DNA of 64,000 nucleotides from an uncultured Bacteroidales bacterium (GCA_946412245.1 CAMKGM010000006.1:1-64000); one strand, 5' to 3'; positions 8,443-17,815 are shown, counted from the first letter of the stretch. Notes: a model not told the origin generated them from the sequence alone. Program-made: numbers and translations.

Positions 8443-8510
8443 AACACAACATCTGTGATTGCCACTCACAATTCTCACAATTAATTACATCATTTATAAA
8501 AATAATCATT

Positions 8511-8816
8511 ATGGAGAAGAATAAACAAATTAATCGCATTGAGACCATGGAAAACCATCTTGACCGCTTAACAGCTGCTGTCAAGTCGCTTGAAGGTGCG
8601 CTGGAGGAATATGCAGCGGCACAAGCGTCATTCACGGCATTGAACGAGTATTTAGGAAGCGAACAATGGAATAAAGACTTCAATGACAGCAATGAAGGTA
8701 GGCTTCCTGCCGATCTTAAATGTGGCGTATTGAGTGAGGACGGCATCTGGGACGTGTTGACAGATTGCCAGCGGCTTGAAGAGGAGATGCGTCACTGGGG
8801 AGAGCATAGAGAGTGA
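8511..8816 (+). CDS. DUF4298 family protein
   Basis: 101-residue cytoplasmic protein matching DUF4298. The N-terminal half is a helical coiled region (RIETMENHLDRLTAAVKSLEGALEEYAAA). The second half carries the conserved block W.KDFNDSNEGRLPADLKCGVLSEDGIWDVL. The family is of full normal length here; its function is not known to me. It lies between the basic-tail membrane protein and the dCMP deaminase operon. Confidence 0.88.
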   Translation: MEKNKQINRIETMENHLDRLTAAVKSLEGALEEYAAAQASFTALNEYLGSEQWNKDFNDSNEGRLPADLKCGVLSEDGIWDVLTDCQRLEEEMRHWGEHRE

Positions 8817-8829
8817 CAAGTTCTTTTTT

Positions 8830-8864
8830 AACCAAAATCAGTCGGCCGAAATGGTTAGTTTTTT
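8830..8864 (+). terminator. Weak terminator after the DUF4298 gene
   Basis: TAACCA (8829-8834) can pair with TGGTTA (8852-8857) around a palindromic TCGGCCGA loop, followed by GTTTTTT. Confidence 0.45.
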
Positions 8865-8935
8865 AAATTCTTTTAATGCCTCTGCATAAAACAAAATGGC
8901 CGAATTGGGTTTAATAAAAAATTTGTTGACAAAAC

Positions 8936-8968
8936 TTTGTTTTGTATCTCATTTTTTCATTAATTTTG
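8936..8968 (+). promoter_or_regulatory. Promoter of the dCMP deaminase operon
   Basis: TTTG (8936-8939), 21 bp, TAATTTTG (8961-8968), about 50 bp before the first ATG at 9018. It probably drives the six-gene operon that runs to 15743. Confidence 0.65.
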
Positions 8969-9017
8969 TACTGTTGTTTGAAAGCATTATATACCATCAA
9001 TTGTTTTACACGTCTAA

Positions 9018-9476
9018 ATGACTGATAACCAGCAGAAAAAAGTACAACTTGACGCTCGCTATCTGCGTATGGCCAAGATATGGGGCGAGAATTCCTATTG
9101 CAAAAGAAGGCAAGTGGGCGCACTGCTTGTAAAAGACAAAATGATTATCTCTGACGGATTCAACGGAACTCCTGTTGGTTTTGAAAACATTTGTGAGGAC
9201 GAGAACGACAACACCAAGCCCTATGTACTGCATGCCGAAGCCAATGCCATCACAAAAGTAGCCCAAAGCAACAACAGCAGTAAAGATGCCACCCTCTATG
9301 TCACTACATCACCTTGCATAGAGTGCGCGAAGCTCATTATCCAGTCAGGAATCAAAAGAGTGGTATTCGGCGAGATTTATCGTCTGACCGATGGATTAGA
9401 TTTACTTAAGAGGGCAGGCATTGAATGCGTTTGCCTTACTGAAACCGACAATGGCATTGTTGAAGAAACCGTTTAA
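9018..9476 (+). CDS. dCMP deaminase family protein
   Basis: 152-residue zinc-dependent deoxycytidylate deaminase, which converts dCMP to dUMP for thymidylate synthesis. The catalytic HAE triad sits at residues 72-74 (LHAEANAI), and the second zinc motif PCIEC at 99-103. The N-terminal RYLRMAKIWGENSYCKRRQVGALLVKD and the SDGFNGTP stretch are typical of dCMP/ComEB-type enzymes rather than cytidine deaminases. It is the first gene of a compact operon (11-bp gap to the S41 protease). Confidence 0.93.
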   Translation: MTDNQQKKVQLDARYLRMAKIWGENSYCKRRQVGALLVKDKMIISDGFNGTPVGFENICEDENDNTKPYVLHAEANAITKVAQSNNSSKDATLYVTTSPCIECAKLIIQSGIKRVVFGEIYRLTDGLDLLKRAGIECVCLTETDNGIVEETV

Positions 9477-9487
9477 AAGAATAAACA

Positions 9488-11107
9488 ATGGACAATAATA
9501 ATCATCAGCCATTTTCTTGGGTACCCATAGCGATTGCAGCATCGCTTGTAGTCGGTATTTGGTTGGGACTTCTATTCTCAGGACAGAAGGCGGGTGAATA
9601 TGATCGTAAATTGAACAACATTCTCAATCTTGTTTCGAATGAATACGTTGATGATATAGAGGTTGATAGTCTTATTGAGCTATCAATTCCCGAAATTCTG
9701 TCAAACCTTGACCCCCACTCTTACTATCTGTCGGCAAAAGAACTACAGATGGCCGAGGACGACCTGAACGGAAGCTTCAGCGGGATAGGAATCTCGTTTC
9801 AGCTGGATGATGACACTGTATACGTCATTGAAGTTATTCCCGGAGGCCCGTCAGAGAAAGCGGGATTGGTTGCCGGAGACAAGATTATATCAGCCGACGG
9901 AAAATCACTCGTAGGCCTGGAGCAAAGCAAAATCATGGAGACGTTGCGAGGCACTAAAGGATCAAGAGTGAAACTCGGCATTAAGCGTCTCACATCAGAT
10001 AAGCCCGTGAGCATAGTTGTGACTCGTGGCGATGTGCCCGTTAAAGCTGTTGATGCGTCGTACATGATAGAAAAGAACACCGGGTATGTGAGAGTGAACC
10101 AATTTGGCCGAACCACTTACGATGAGTTCATGCAAGCATTGACCACCTTAAAATCAGAGGGGGCAAAACGCTACATTGTTGACTTGCGCGGCAATGGTGG
10201 CGGTTACATGGAGATGGCTATCTACATGGCCAATGAATTCTTGCCGGCAAATCAACTGATAGTATCCACAAAAGGCAGGTATAAGAATAATGACACAAAA
10301 GTGTGGAGTGACGGCAACGGCTCATTTAAAGAAGATGAGATTATAGTTCTCATTGATGAATTCTCGGCCAGTGCCAGCGAGATTTTTGCCGGCGCTATTC
10401 AAGACAATGACCGCGGACTCATTGTGGGATGCCGTTCGTTTGGCAAGGGCTTGGTTCAAAAACAATTTGACCTGGGCGACAAGAGCGCCATCAGACTCAC
10501 CATAGCCCGCTACTACACGCCAAGCGGCCGTTGCATCCAAAAAGACTATAAAGCACATGGATTACTGTCATACGAAAAGGAACTGTATGAGCGCTACAAA
10601 AAAGGCGAACTATACAACCAAGACAGCATCAAGACTGATAAAAAACAACAATTCAAAACCATGCATGGCCGAACCGTGTATGGCGGAGGTGGAATTATTC
10701 CAGATATATTTGTCCCTCAAGACACCACAGCGATTACCTCTTACTACATCAGCATCTCTAACGCCGGATTGATACCTCAATTTGTTCTCAAGTATGTACA
10801 GAGTAACCGTGGGATGCTCAAAGTAGCTAAGGACTACAAACAATTGCTCAGAATGCTCAACAACAACGAGCAACTGCTGAATGACTTTGTTGACTTTGCC
10901 GCCCAACATGGAGTTCCGGCTCGCTGGTACTACATCAATCTATCAAAAGACCTGATTATCAAAACAATCAAGGCTCTTATCGCGCGCGATTTGTTTGGAC
11001 AAAGTGCCTTCTACCCCATCTACAACCGCAATGACAACACGGTTGAAGCAGCTCTAAAAGCTTTCAGCAAACATCAGGCAACATTCCCTATTTTACCCAA
11101 CAACTAA
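9488..11107 (+). CDS. S41 family C-terminal processing peptidase with PDZ domain
   Basis: 539-residue membrane-anchored periplasmic serine protease. A single hydrophobic anchor lies at about 11-31, then a helical region with LDPHSYYLS (about 74-82), a PDZ domain (about 90-180, FSGIGISF...GPSEKAGLVAGDKI), and the S41 core (VDLRGNGGGY at about 231-240, the serine motif SASASE at about 293-298, and SFGKG with the catalytic Lys at about 320). Such enzymes trim or degrade envelope proteins. A C-terminal extension of about 180 residues after YYTPSGRCIQKDY is usual for Bacteroidetes members. Second gene of the operon. Confidence 0.95.
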   Translation: MDNNNHQPFSWVPIAIAASLVVGIWLGLLFSGQKAGEYDRKLNNILNLVSNEYVDDIEVDSLIELSIPEILSNLDPHSYYLSAKELQMAEDDLNGSFSGIGISFQLDDDTVYVIEVIPGGPSEKAGLVAGDKIISADGKSLVGLEQSKIMETLRGTKGSRVKLGIKRLTSDKPVSIVVTRGDVPVKAVDASYMIEKNTGYVRVNQFGRTTYDEFMQALTTLKSEGAKRYIVDLRGNGGGYMEMAIYMANEFLPANQLIVSTKGRYKNNDTKVWSDGNGSFKEDEIIVLIDEFSASASEIFAGAIQDNDRGLIVGCRSFGKGLVQKQFDLGDKSAIRLTIARYYTPSGRCIQKDYKAHGLLSYEKELYERYKKGELYNQDSIKTDKKQQFKTMHGRTVYGGGGIIPDIFVPQDTTAITSYYISISNAGLIPQFVLKYVQSNRGMLKVAKDYKQLLRMLNNNEQLLNDFVDFAAQHGVPARWYYINLSKDLIIKTIKALIARDLFGQSAFYPIYNRNDNTVEAALKAFSKHQATFPILPNN

Positions 11108-11124
11108 ATTAATCTCTATTTCAC

Positions 11125-11670
11125 ATGGAGAAGAAAGAACTACGCGCTCTTGTCAAGCAACTCAAGCAAGAGCTTTCACAGGAACAAAAACTGCATGAAT
11201 CAAAAGCGGTATTTGACTACATTGAGTCAATGGACATATTTAAACAAGCTCAATCTATTCTGCTCTACCACTCGCTCCCCGACGAGTTACCCACTCATCA
11301 CATTATTAATAAGTGGGCAGAGACGAAGCAAATTTATTTGCCGCGAGTCAATGGAGATGACCTCGACATACTACCCTATGACAGCAGTCTGACCGATGAC
11401 AACCGGTTTCACATCTTTGAGCCGACCGGAACACAGGTATTCTCGCCCAATAACCTCGACATCATCATTGTGCCGGCAGTAGCCCTTGACAAGCAATGTA
11501 ACCGAATGGGACGAGGCAAAGGTTTCTATGACCGCCTGCTGAATGGGCTCACACATCCTTACACCATAGGTGTCGGGTTCTCATGCCAGCTGTTTGAAAC
11601 GATTCCATGCGAGCCACACGACAAGCGACTCAACGCAGTAATTACTCCTGACTTCAAGACTACCATTTAA
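11125..11670 (+). CDS. 5-formyltetrahydrofolate cyclo-ligase
   Basis: 181-residue enzyme of the ATP-dependent family that converts 5-formyl-THF to 5,10-methenyl-THF, feeding folate one-carbon metabolism. The ATP-site loop NRMGRGKGFYDRLL and IIVPAVALD are diagnostic, and the N-terminal basic helix (KKELRALVKQLKQEL) is typical. Next to the dCMP deaminase this suggests shared nucleotide and folate metabolism in the operon. Spacing is 17 bp upstream and 11 bp downstream. Confidence 0.95.
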   Translation: MEKKELRALVKQLKQELSQEQKLHESKAVFDYIESMDIFKQAQSILLYHSLPDELPTHHIINKWAETKQIYLPRVNGDDLDILPYDSSLTDDNRFHIFEPTGTQVFSPNNLDIIIVPAVALDKQCNRMGRGKGFYDRLLNGLTHPYTIGVGFSCQLFETIPCEPHDKRLNAVITPDFKTTI

Positions 11671-11681
11671 TTAGTTACGTT

Positions 11682-12377
11682 ATGCTACCCATCATTTCAG
11701 CTGAGACTAAACTGTCGCAAATAATCATAGAAGATCCCAGCGTATTATCGGTACTCAACCGATTTGGAATTTCGTTAGGTGTCGGAGACTTAACGATTGA
11801 ACAAATTTGCAATAAAAAGGATCTGAACACGACATTTTTCACAACGATTCTCAACACATTCCGCGACCCCAATTTCTTCCCCGAGAAGACATTATATTCA
11901 TTTCGCGCCCACTTGATTGTTGACTATCTGAAGAAGACCAATCAATCATATATTCAGTTTCAGCTGCCCAACATTGAGCGTCACTTGAGTCTACTTATCA
12001 GTAAATCAGACTCCACCGGCAGCAATCTGCTTATTATCATGAATTTCTTCAGAGAAGTGAAGGCTGAACTGATGCAGCGCATCTATGACGACGACAACCG
12101 TTGGTTTCCTGAGATACTGGCACTTGAACAACAATGTGACACTGTGCCCGATAGCCCACTATCAACACACGGCATTGACACGCAAGATGCCATCGAGGAC
12201 AAGGTCAACGACCTCATCAGCATGTTTGTGATACATCTTAAGGGAGACTACGACATGAATCTGGGTCAAGCTGTGCTTCTGGCACTTGACAGCATTAAAA
12301 AGGACATTGTGCAGAACAATCGCATACGCCTTCGCATCCTGCTGCCTCTATATCAAGCCTTAATCACAAACAGTTGA
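11682..12377 (+). CDS. RIC/hemerythrin-like helical protein without metal ligands
   Basis: 231 residues. The first about 55 follow the ScdA_N domain of iron-sulfur repair proteins (VLSVLNRFGISLGVGDLTIEQIC), with the usual Cys pair missing. The middle (about 85-150) aligns by eye with the RIC di-iron domain (LKKTNQSYIQFQLPNIERHLSLL, then ELMQRI.DDDNRWFPEI), but the His residues that hold iron in YtfE/ScdA are replaced (N, Q, T, M). A helical C-terminal part follows. It probably does not bind iron and may sense or regulate with the LuxR-type protein whose gene starts 4 bp later. Function is inferred only. Confidence 0.65.
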   Translation: MLPIISAETKLSQIIIEDPSVLSVLNRFGISLGVGDLTIEQICNKKDLNTTFFTTILNTFRDPNFFPEKTLYSFRAHLIVDYLKKTNQSYIQFQLPNIERHLSLLISKSDSTGSNLLIIMNFFREVKAELMQRIYDDDNRWFPEILALEQQCDTVPDSPLSTHGIDTQDAIEDKVNDLISMFVIHLKGDYDMNLGQAVLLALDSIKKDIVQNNRIRLRILLPLYQALITNS

Positions 12378-12381
12378 GCCT

Positions 12382-12933
12382 ATGCACCCCGTTGTTGCCA
12401 TCATATGCTCTGACACCATTTCATCACTTGGCATTTGTTCACTTTTAAAAGAGAATTTCAATGCTGATGTTTCAGTCATTCCGACAGAGCACCAGCAGAT
12501 GCAGCTTGATTCCATATTGTTGACTGATTTTGATTTCATCATTGTTGACGAGGTGGTGATGATTCAGAATCTAAGTTCGTTACTACCCCACCGTAACAAA
12601 GTGATTCTAATCACGTCAACAGAGACTAAGCTGAGACTAGAATTTGCATACATCTCTCGGCATTCATCAACAGAATCCATTGTAGCCACATTAGGAAAAA
12701 TATTCAAATCGGTCAGCAAAAAATCAGTCCGAAACAACGGCCTTTCATCACGCGAAATTGAAGTATTGAAGCTTGTTGCCGCCGGTAAAATCAATAAAGA
12801 GATAGCTTCGGAACTGAACATCAGCATTAATACCGTTCTTACACATCGTAAAAATCTGACCGCGAAGCTTGGCATCAAGAGTGTTTCAGGCTTAAGTTTC
12901 TATGCGTTAATGAACGGGTACATCAAACCCTAA
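12382..12933 (+). CDS. LuxR-type (FixJ/NarL) HTH transcriptional regulator
   Basis: 183 residues. The C-terminal about 65 are a standard LuxR HTH (LSSREIEVLKLVAAGKINKEIASELNISINTVLTHRKNLTAKLGI). The N-terminal about 115 have a receiver-like fold pattern (VVAIICSD, DFDFIIVDEVV, NKVILITSTE) but lack the acidic pair of a true receiver and the usual conserved Lys, so phosphorylation is doubtful. No histidine kinase gene is nearby. The tight coupling to the pseudo-RIC gene upstream suggests that it takes its signal from that protein. Confidence 0.88.
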   Translation: MHPVVAIICSDTISSLGICSLLKENFNADVSVIPTEHQQMQLDSILLTDFDFIIVDEVVMIQNLSSLLPHRNKVILITSTETKLRLEFAYISRHSSTESIVATLGKIFKSVSKKSVRNNGLSSREIEVLKLVAAGKINKEIASELNISINTVLTHRKNLTAKLGIKSVSGLSFYALMNGYIKP

Positions 12934-12944
12934 AACAATGAACA

Positions 12945-15743
12945 ATGAGAACAATTATTCTTCTTTTATCATTAGCCGCTTCATTGCTGCTCAATATCGC
13001 ATCAGCACAAAATAGCGATTGGAATCAGCCACTGCCCATAGACACTAACCTGCGATATGGCGTACTTGACAATGGGCTGACATATTATGTGTATCCGCAA
13101 CCCGGTTTTGGAACGGTCAGCATGAAGCTTGTCACCAAAGTAGGTTCTATAGTTGAGAGGGAAAACGAGCGTGGACTCGCCCATTTCTTGGAGCACATGA
13201 CATTTGAAGGTACAGAATACTACCCTGAAGACCTTGCATCGCAATTGTTGCAAAGCTTTGGACTGCATCAAGGTAGTGACTTTAACGCATCAACGGGCTA
13301 TGACGACACTCAATTCGACATCAAAAACATATCATCGGCCGACACCTCCTTGTTTCTTCATTCACTGACCATCTTGAGCGAATGGGCAAGCAACCTCACA
13401 CTGACCGACTCAGCCATTGTGAAGCAAAAAGGGATTGTACAAGAGGAGTGGCGCACAGGCTATGACTATAGCGAGCGTATGGTAGATGCCATGTGCCAGA
13501 CGTTGCTCACTAATAGCCAATACGAAAACAGAGCACCCATTGGGTCAATGGAAGTGATTCGAAACCTTGACGCTGAAACACTCAAGGCGTTTTACCACAA
13601 ATGGTATCGACCTGACTTGCAGGCCGTAATAGTTGTTGGAGACTGTGACCCGGATATTACCGTTGACCTCATCAAGGTTCTGTTCGGAGAAATTCCCAAG
13701 GCATCAAATCAACAACCACGCATCTCCTACGATGTACCTCATCACACAGGAATTAAGTATTGCCTATTTGTGGACCGTGAAGCCGACGCCACACCTATAG
13801 GGCTATTTTTTCAACACGACAAACCCTCAAAAGAACATCTCAACTCCAAAGCCTACTATTTTGACTATGCCAGACAGCAACTAATCATAGCCATGCTTTC
13901 ATTGCGACTTGGTGAAATGTGCTTAACGGCCAATGGCGCATCGGTGTCAGCAAGTTGTGACTACGACGATTTTCTGGTGACCAATACTGTTGATGCACTC
14001 GAGTTTTCTTGTAATGCTAAGCAAGGAAAGGCATTACAGGCACTTATGGAATTGCTTACTGAGGCAAGAAGAGCGCAAGTACACGGATTCTCGCAAAACG
14101 AGCTTGATAGAGCAAAGTCTTATCTATTAGGCCACATTCACAACACCCTTGAGGAGATAGATAATCAGCATCGCGACACCTACATTGATTCCTTTGTGGA
14201 GCATTTTGAGCAAGGCAGTGACCTGTGCAGTATGAGGCAATCTTTAGATATGTTCAGTGAAATGCTACAGAATCACTGTAGCCTTGATGTCATTAACCAA
14301 TACATCAGCGAACTGATTACTCAAGATAACGTGTCGGTAGTAATAGCAGGTCCGCAAACCGACAACGCAACTTATCCCAACGAAGAAAGCGTAAAGGCTA
14401 CTTTCAACAAAATATTCAACTCAATTCCGGAGAAGTATGATGACACTATAAGCGATATGCCACTTATCGTCACCCCACCCTCACCCGGCAAAATCGTTGA
14501 GTTCACAACCACTGATTCCATCGTTTATTCGTTGAAATACGATAATGGTACTCGCGTGATACTCTTGCCAACCAATGTTAAGAACGATGAGATTCTACTT
14601 AATGCCTCAAGCAATGGCGGATATATTGTTTACGGTAACGAGCACTCGACAGCATTGAGGGCAATGAACGATGTGATTGAATACAGCGCATTAGGTGGGA
14701 TTCCCTATAACGAACTCATGAAACGACTCATCGGGACCAACTTGAGCCTCGTGTTCAACATCAACAACTATGAAGAACAATTCACCGGGAATTCAGGCAA
14801 GCGCGATTTGGAAAAAATGCTTCAATTACTATACCTCTATTTTACCGATATTAGAAAAGACGAGCAAGCGTTTGCCGCCTACAAGAATGCCTTGATTTCT
14901 GAGTATCGACAATCGCGAAGCAATCCTACTGCAATCTTTACGGACTCTGTGCTATCAACGGTTTACCCCAATTTCGCCTATGGCCATACTTTAACTGACA
15001 AAGAATTATCTCAGATTAACTATGACGAGATTTTAGCACTTTATAGAGATCGAGTTGCAAATCCCGGAGATTATGTATTCACACTTGTTGGCAACTTCAC
15101 GGTAGACTCCATTGTTCCCTTAATTTCCAATTACATTGGTTCCATACCCGACAATGGTGTCAGAGAGACAGCTACCATAAAGTCAATCGTGCGTCAGGGT
15201 ACATACAAGAATAGTTTTCAGGTGCCCATGCACACGCCCAAGACTTCGGTGGAAATGGAGTTGTACGCGCCATGCAGTTTCTCGGTAAGAAATATGCTCA
15301 TGACCGATATGCTATCGTATGCGTTTGACATTCTCATTAACAAGGAAATTCGCGAGAAGATGAACAGCACATACGGTGCGTCAGTAATGTGCAATCTTGA
15401 AAAATACTCCAATCAGTTTGAGTTTAAATGTCTATTTGACACTAATAATGAAGATGCCAAGCGGGTGTACGAACTGTGCCGCGAGGTGATTGACAACACA
15501 TTGCGCAACGGTGTTGACGAGCAAACGTTCAACGACATATACAATCAGCAAGTGAACTCATTCTATTTCGCCATCAATTCCAATTCCTACTGGGCATATC
15601 ATCTTTACCTATTGGCTAAAGGATATGACTACGTTAACGAGATTCAAGACGCACTTCAAGACTTGACTGTCGACAAATTCAATCACTTCATACAGTCGCT
15701 TGCACCCACAAGCGATTTGTCAACAATCATGAGAGGAGAATAA
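12945..15743 (+). CDS. M16 family zinc peptidase (two-lobed, exported)
   Basis: 932-residue insulinase/pitrilysin-type peptidase. A signal peptide (IILLLSLAASLLLNIASA) precedes the first lobe, whose HFLEH zinc motif is at residues 80-84 with the distal Glu in the QEEWR region. An LDNGLTYYVYPQP start strand precedes it. The second half is a catalytically inactive homologous lobe. Long two-lobed M16 proteins of this size are common in the Bacteroidetes periplasm and degrade peptides. It closes the operon; a convergent YrdC gene begins 7 bp later. Confidence 0.94.
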   Translation: MRTIILLLSLAASLLLNIASAQNSDWNQPLPIDTNLRYGVLDNGLTYYVYPQPGFGTVSMKLVTKVGSIVERENERGLAHFLEHMTFEGTEYYPEDLASQLLQSFGLHQGSDFNASTGYDDTQFDIKNISSADTSLFLHSLTILSEWASNLTLTDSAIVKQKGIVQEEWRTGYDYSERMVDAMCQTLLTNSQYENRAPIGSMEVIRNLDAETLKAFYHKWYRPDLQAVIVVGDCDPDITVDLIKVLFGEIPKASNQQPRISYDVPHHTGIKYCLFVDREADATPIGLFFQHDKPSKEHLNSKAYYFDYARQQLIIAMLSLRLGEMCLTANGASVSASCDYDDFLVTNTVDALEFSCNAKQGKALQALMELLTEARRAQVHGFSQNELDRAKSYLLGHIHNTLEEIDNQHRDTYIDSFVEHFEQGSDLCSMRQSLDMFSEMLQNHCSLDVINQYISELITQDNVSVVIAGPQTDNATYPNEESVKATFNKIFNSIPEKYDDTISDMPLIVTPPSPGKIVEFTTTDSIVYSLKYDNGTRVILLPTNVKNDEILLNASSNGGYIVYGNEHSTALRAMNDVIEYSALGGIPYNELMKRLIGTNLSLVFNINNYEEQFTGNSGKRDLEKMLQLLYLYFTDIRKDEQAFAAYKNALISEYRQSRSNPTAIFTDSVLSTVYPNFAYGHTLTDKELSQINYDEILALYRDRVANPGDYVFTLVGNFTVDSIVPLISNYIGSIPDNGVRETATIKSIVRQGTYKNSFQVPMHTPKTSVEMELYAPCSFSVRNMLMTDMLSYAFDILINKEIREKMNSTYGASVMCNLEKYSNQFEFKCLFDTNNEDAKRVYELCREVIDNTLRNGVDEQTFNDIYNQQVNSFYFAINSNSYWAYHLYLLAKGYDYVNEIQDALQDLTVDKFNHFIQSLAPTSDLSTIMRGE

Positions 15744-15750
15744 TAACGGC

Positions 15751-16353
15751 TTACACCAGTTCGCCTAACCCTTGACGCACCACCTCAAAGTCGCCTTCAG
15801 TACAGTCCACCACAGTTGAGGGTACGACATTGCCACGTCCTGCGTCAATCACGATATCCACTTGATTGGCATAGGTTTCAGCAATAAGTTCAGGCTCTGA
15901 AAGATAGTCCTCGTCAACTCCCTGAACTGAAGTAGAGAGGATGGGGCGTCCCAAATTCTCAACTATGGTGCGGGCAATCTCATTATCGGGTATGCGAATG
16001 CCCACCGTTCTGCGACCTTTGAAAGCTTTAGGCAATTTTGACAACGCAGGGAACAAAAATGTGAATGGTCCGGGCAGATTTCGCTTCATCACCTTGAACT
16101 GGTTATTGTCAAACTTGGCATACTGTGCCGCATCTGAAATGTCATGGCAGATGATTGACAAATTAGTCTTAGCCGATTTCATGGACTTCATGGCGCAAAT
16201 GCGTTCAATAGCTTGGTTATTCAACGCATCGCAGCCAATGGCATAGATCGTATCGGTAGGATAGATTACGATTCCACCATCTCGCAAAGTATCAACCACC
16301 TCGTCAATAAAGCGCTGGTTGATGTTATCTTCTATAATAGGTAATATCTTCAT
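15751..16353 (-). CDS. L-threonylcarbamoyladenylate synthase (YrdC/Sua5 family)
   Basis: 200-residue enzyme that makes threonylcarbamoyl-AMP from Thr, bicarbonate and ATP for the t6A37 modification of tRNA. The YrdC signature is clear: GGIVIYPTDTIYAIGCDA, NLSIICHD, LPGPFTFLF, RTVGIRIPDN and ILSTSVQ. It is the short (YciO/YrdC) form without the Sua5 C-terminal domain. It probably forms an operon with the B3/4 gene upstream (15 bp). Confidence 0.92.
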   Translation of the reverse strand: MKILPIIEDNINQRFIDEVVDTLRDGGIVIYPTDTIYAIGCDALNNQAIERICAMKSMKSAKTNLSIICHDISDAAQYAKFDNNQFKVMKRNLPGPFTFLFPALSKLPKAFKGRRTVGIRIPDNEIARTIVENLGRPILSTSVQGVDEDYLSEPELIAETYANQVDIVIDAGRGNVVPSTVVDCTEGDFEVVRQGLGELV

Positions 16354-16368
16354 AATTGATGTTAATTT

Positions 16369-17040
16369 CTAAAAGTCTGACTTGATTTGCGTTTCTACAT
16401 CAGTAGCATGAGCATAACGCACGAGCAATGCAGCCATCCAAGAGACAGCCTGTTCTATGGGCATCTCGGGAGCGAAGGCATTGATGCAAATTTGTACATG
16501 GTTTGTTTCCAATGTAAACTTAGTTCGCTCCTCGTCGCTGGTTGGTGTAGCGACACCGCCTGAGGCATCTCGGTAGACCGGCATTCCCTCAATGTTGAGC
16601 AAGCCACGACCTATGCCATGATACTCTTCACCGGGCTGCCCCACCCCCATAGTCAAGTTGTTGCCCACAATCTTGTCGGCATCAAGTCCGCTGATGGGAT
16701 ATCCGCTCTTGATTGACACCAGATTCACGGCATCTATGAGTGTTGTGAGGCGATAGAGTCCCAAACCGCGAATCACTCTGCGACACAACTGCTCGCTTGC
16801 CACACGATAGCGACCGGGATCCTTTCCGAGCGCCTTATAAAGTTTGCGTGTTGCTGCAATAGCCGGACGATTGTTTACTGCCAACAATTCATATTGTTCG
16901 GCAATTTCACGTGCTGCCTGCTCAATCTCGAGCCACAAATCATCAGGAGTCTCACAATTGCGCACAGTGGCACACACAAGCCCGATTTTCATTTCCGGGC
17001 ACACGTCAGTAATGCGTTTATCTACATTCAGTTCAATCAT
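16369..17040 (-). CDS. B3/4 domain protein (PheT-like tRNA-binding fold)
   Basis: About 223-residue stand-alone B3/B4 domain, the fold found inside the phenylalanyl-tRNA synthetase beta chain, where it edits or binds tRNA. Visible motifs are NRPAIAATRKLYKALGKDPGRYRVASEQLCRRV, LVSIKSGYPISGLDADKI and TNHVQICI. Many members are only predicted tRNA-related proteins. The frame is open to an earlier ATG at 17058, but a -7 box at 17060-17067 puts the transcript start near 17053, so I favour the ATG at 17040. It is cotranscribed with the tRNA-modifying YrdC enzyme, a consistent context. Confidence 0.85.
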   Translation of the reverse strand: MIELNVDKRITDVCPEMKIGLVCATVRNCETPDDLWLEIEQAAREIAEQYELLAVNNRPAIAATRKLYKALGKDPGRYRVASEQLCRRVIRGLGLYRLTTLIDAVNLVSIKSGYPISGLDADKIVGNNLTMGVGQPGEEYHGIGRGLLNIEGMPVYRDASGGVATPTSDEERTKFTLETNHVQICINAFAPEMPIEQAVSWMAALLVRYAHATDVETQIKSDF

Positions 17041-17059
17041 CTTTTCATTTTTAACCATG

Positions 17060-17067
17060 CAAAATTA
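17060..17067 (-). promoter_or_regulatory. -7 box of the B3/4 gene
   Basis: TAATTTTG on the minus strand, with no good -33 box. It lies back-to-back with the mtnN -7 box 21 bp away, so the two divergent promoters overlap. Confidence 0.45.
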
Positions 17068-17088
17068 CTATAAATAACGAAAATTTGC

Positions 17089-17096
17089 TAATTTTG
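17089..17096 (+). promoter_or_regulatory. -7 box of mtnN
   Basis: TAATTTTG, 23 bp before the mtnN ATG. The -33 region falls inside the divergent promoter and has no clear TTTG. Confidence 0.5.
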
Positions 17097-17119
17097 TAAC
17101 TCTAAACTATAACACAATT

Positions 17120-17797
17120 ATGACAATAGGTATTATTGCTGCTATGAGCAAAGAAGTGGCATTACTGAAACCACTTTTATCAAACTGCGTTGACAACGAA
17201 CTTGATGGATTCACATTTCATTGTGGCAAGATTGGAGCACATCGTGTCATTGTCATGCAATGCGGCATAGCCAAGGTGAATGCAGCCATTGGCACAGTCG
17301 CGATGATTGACAATTATCGCCCTACACTAATTATCAACTCGGGAGTTGCCGGCGGCGCTGACAGTAGCGTAAACGTGATGGACATTGTTGTAGGCACTCG
17401 AGTAGCCTATCACGACGTGTACTGCGGTCCGGAAACCATGCGCGGAGCGGTTCAAGGGCTTCCTCTCTACTTTTTAGGTGCCGAGAAAGTCGTTGAGAAG
17501 ATACCGGAGCGCAACGACATCAAGAAAGGGCTGATATGCACCGGCGACCAGTTTATTGACCGCATTGAACAAGTTCATGAAATCAAGAAGATTTTTCCTG
17601 ACGCACTGGCCGTAGATATGGAATCGGCGGCAATTGCTCATGTGTGTGAACTGCGACACGTACAATTCCTGAGTCTGCGAGTGATAAGCGACTCACCCGG
17701 CGCTTCACACGACAACACAACACAATACACCAACTTTTGGGAAACAGCCCCAAAACACACTTTTGAAATACTACGAGACCTGTTAGAATCACTCTAA
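17120..17797 (+). CDS. mtnN: 5'-methylthioadenosine/S-adenosylhomocysteine nucleosidase
   Basis: 225-residue nucleosidase that cleaves adenine from methylthioadenosine and S-adenosylhomocysteine, recycling the by-products of SAM use. The family pattern is complete: TIGIIAAMSKEVALLKPLL start, CGIAKVNAAIGT, INSGVAGGAD, the substrate-binding VDMESAAIAHV and the catalytic RVISDSPGA. Length matches the family. It stands alone between a divergent B3/4 gene and fbp; a structured element follows its stop. Confidence 0.94.
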   Translation: MTIGIIAAMSKEVALLKPLLSNCVDNELDGFTFHCGKIGAHRVIVMQCGIAKVNAAIGTVAMIDNYRPTLIINSGVAGGADSSVNVMDIVVGTRVAYHDVYCGPETMRGAVQGLPLYFLGAEKVVEKIPERNDIKKGLICTGDQFIDRIEQVHEIKKIFPDALAVDMESAAIAHVCELRHVQFLSLRVISDSPGASHDNTTQYTNFWETAPKHTFEILRDLLESL

Positions 17798-17815
17798 GGA
17801 ATCATTCAAAAGAAT

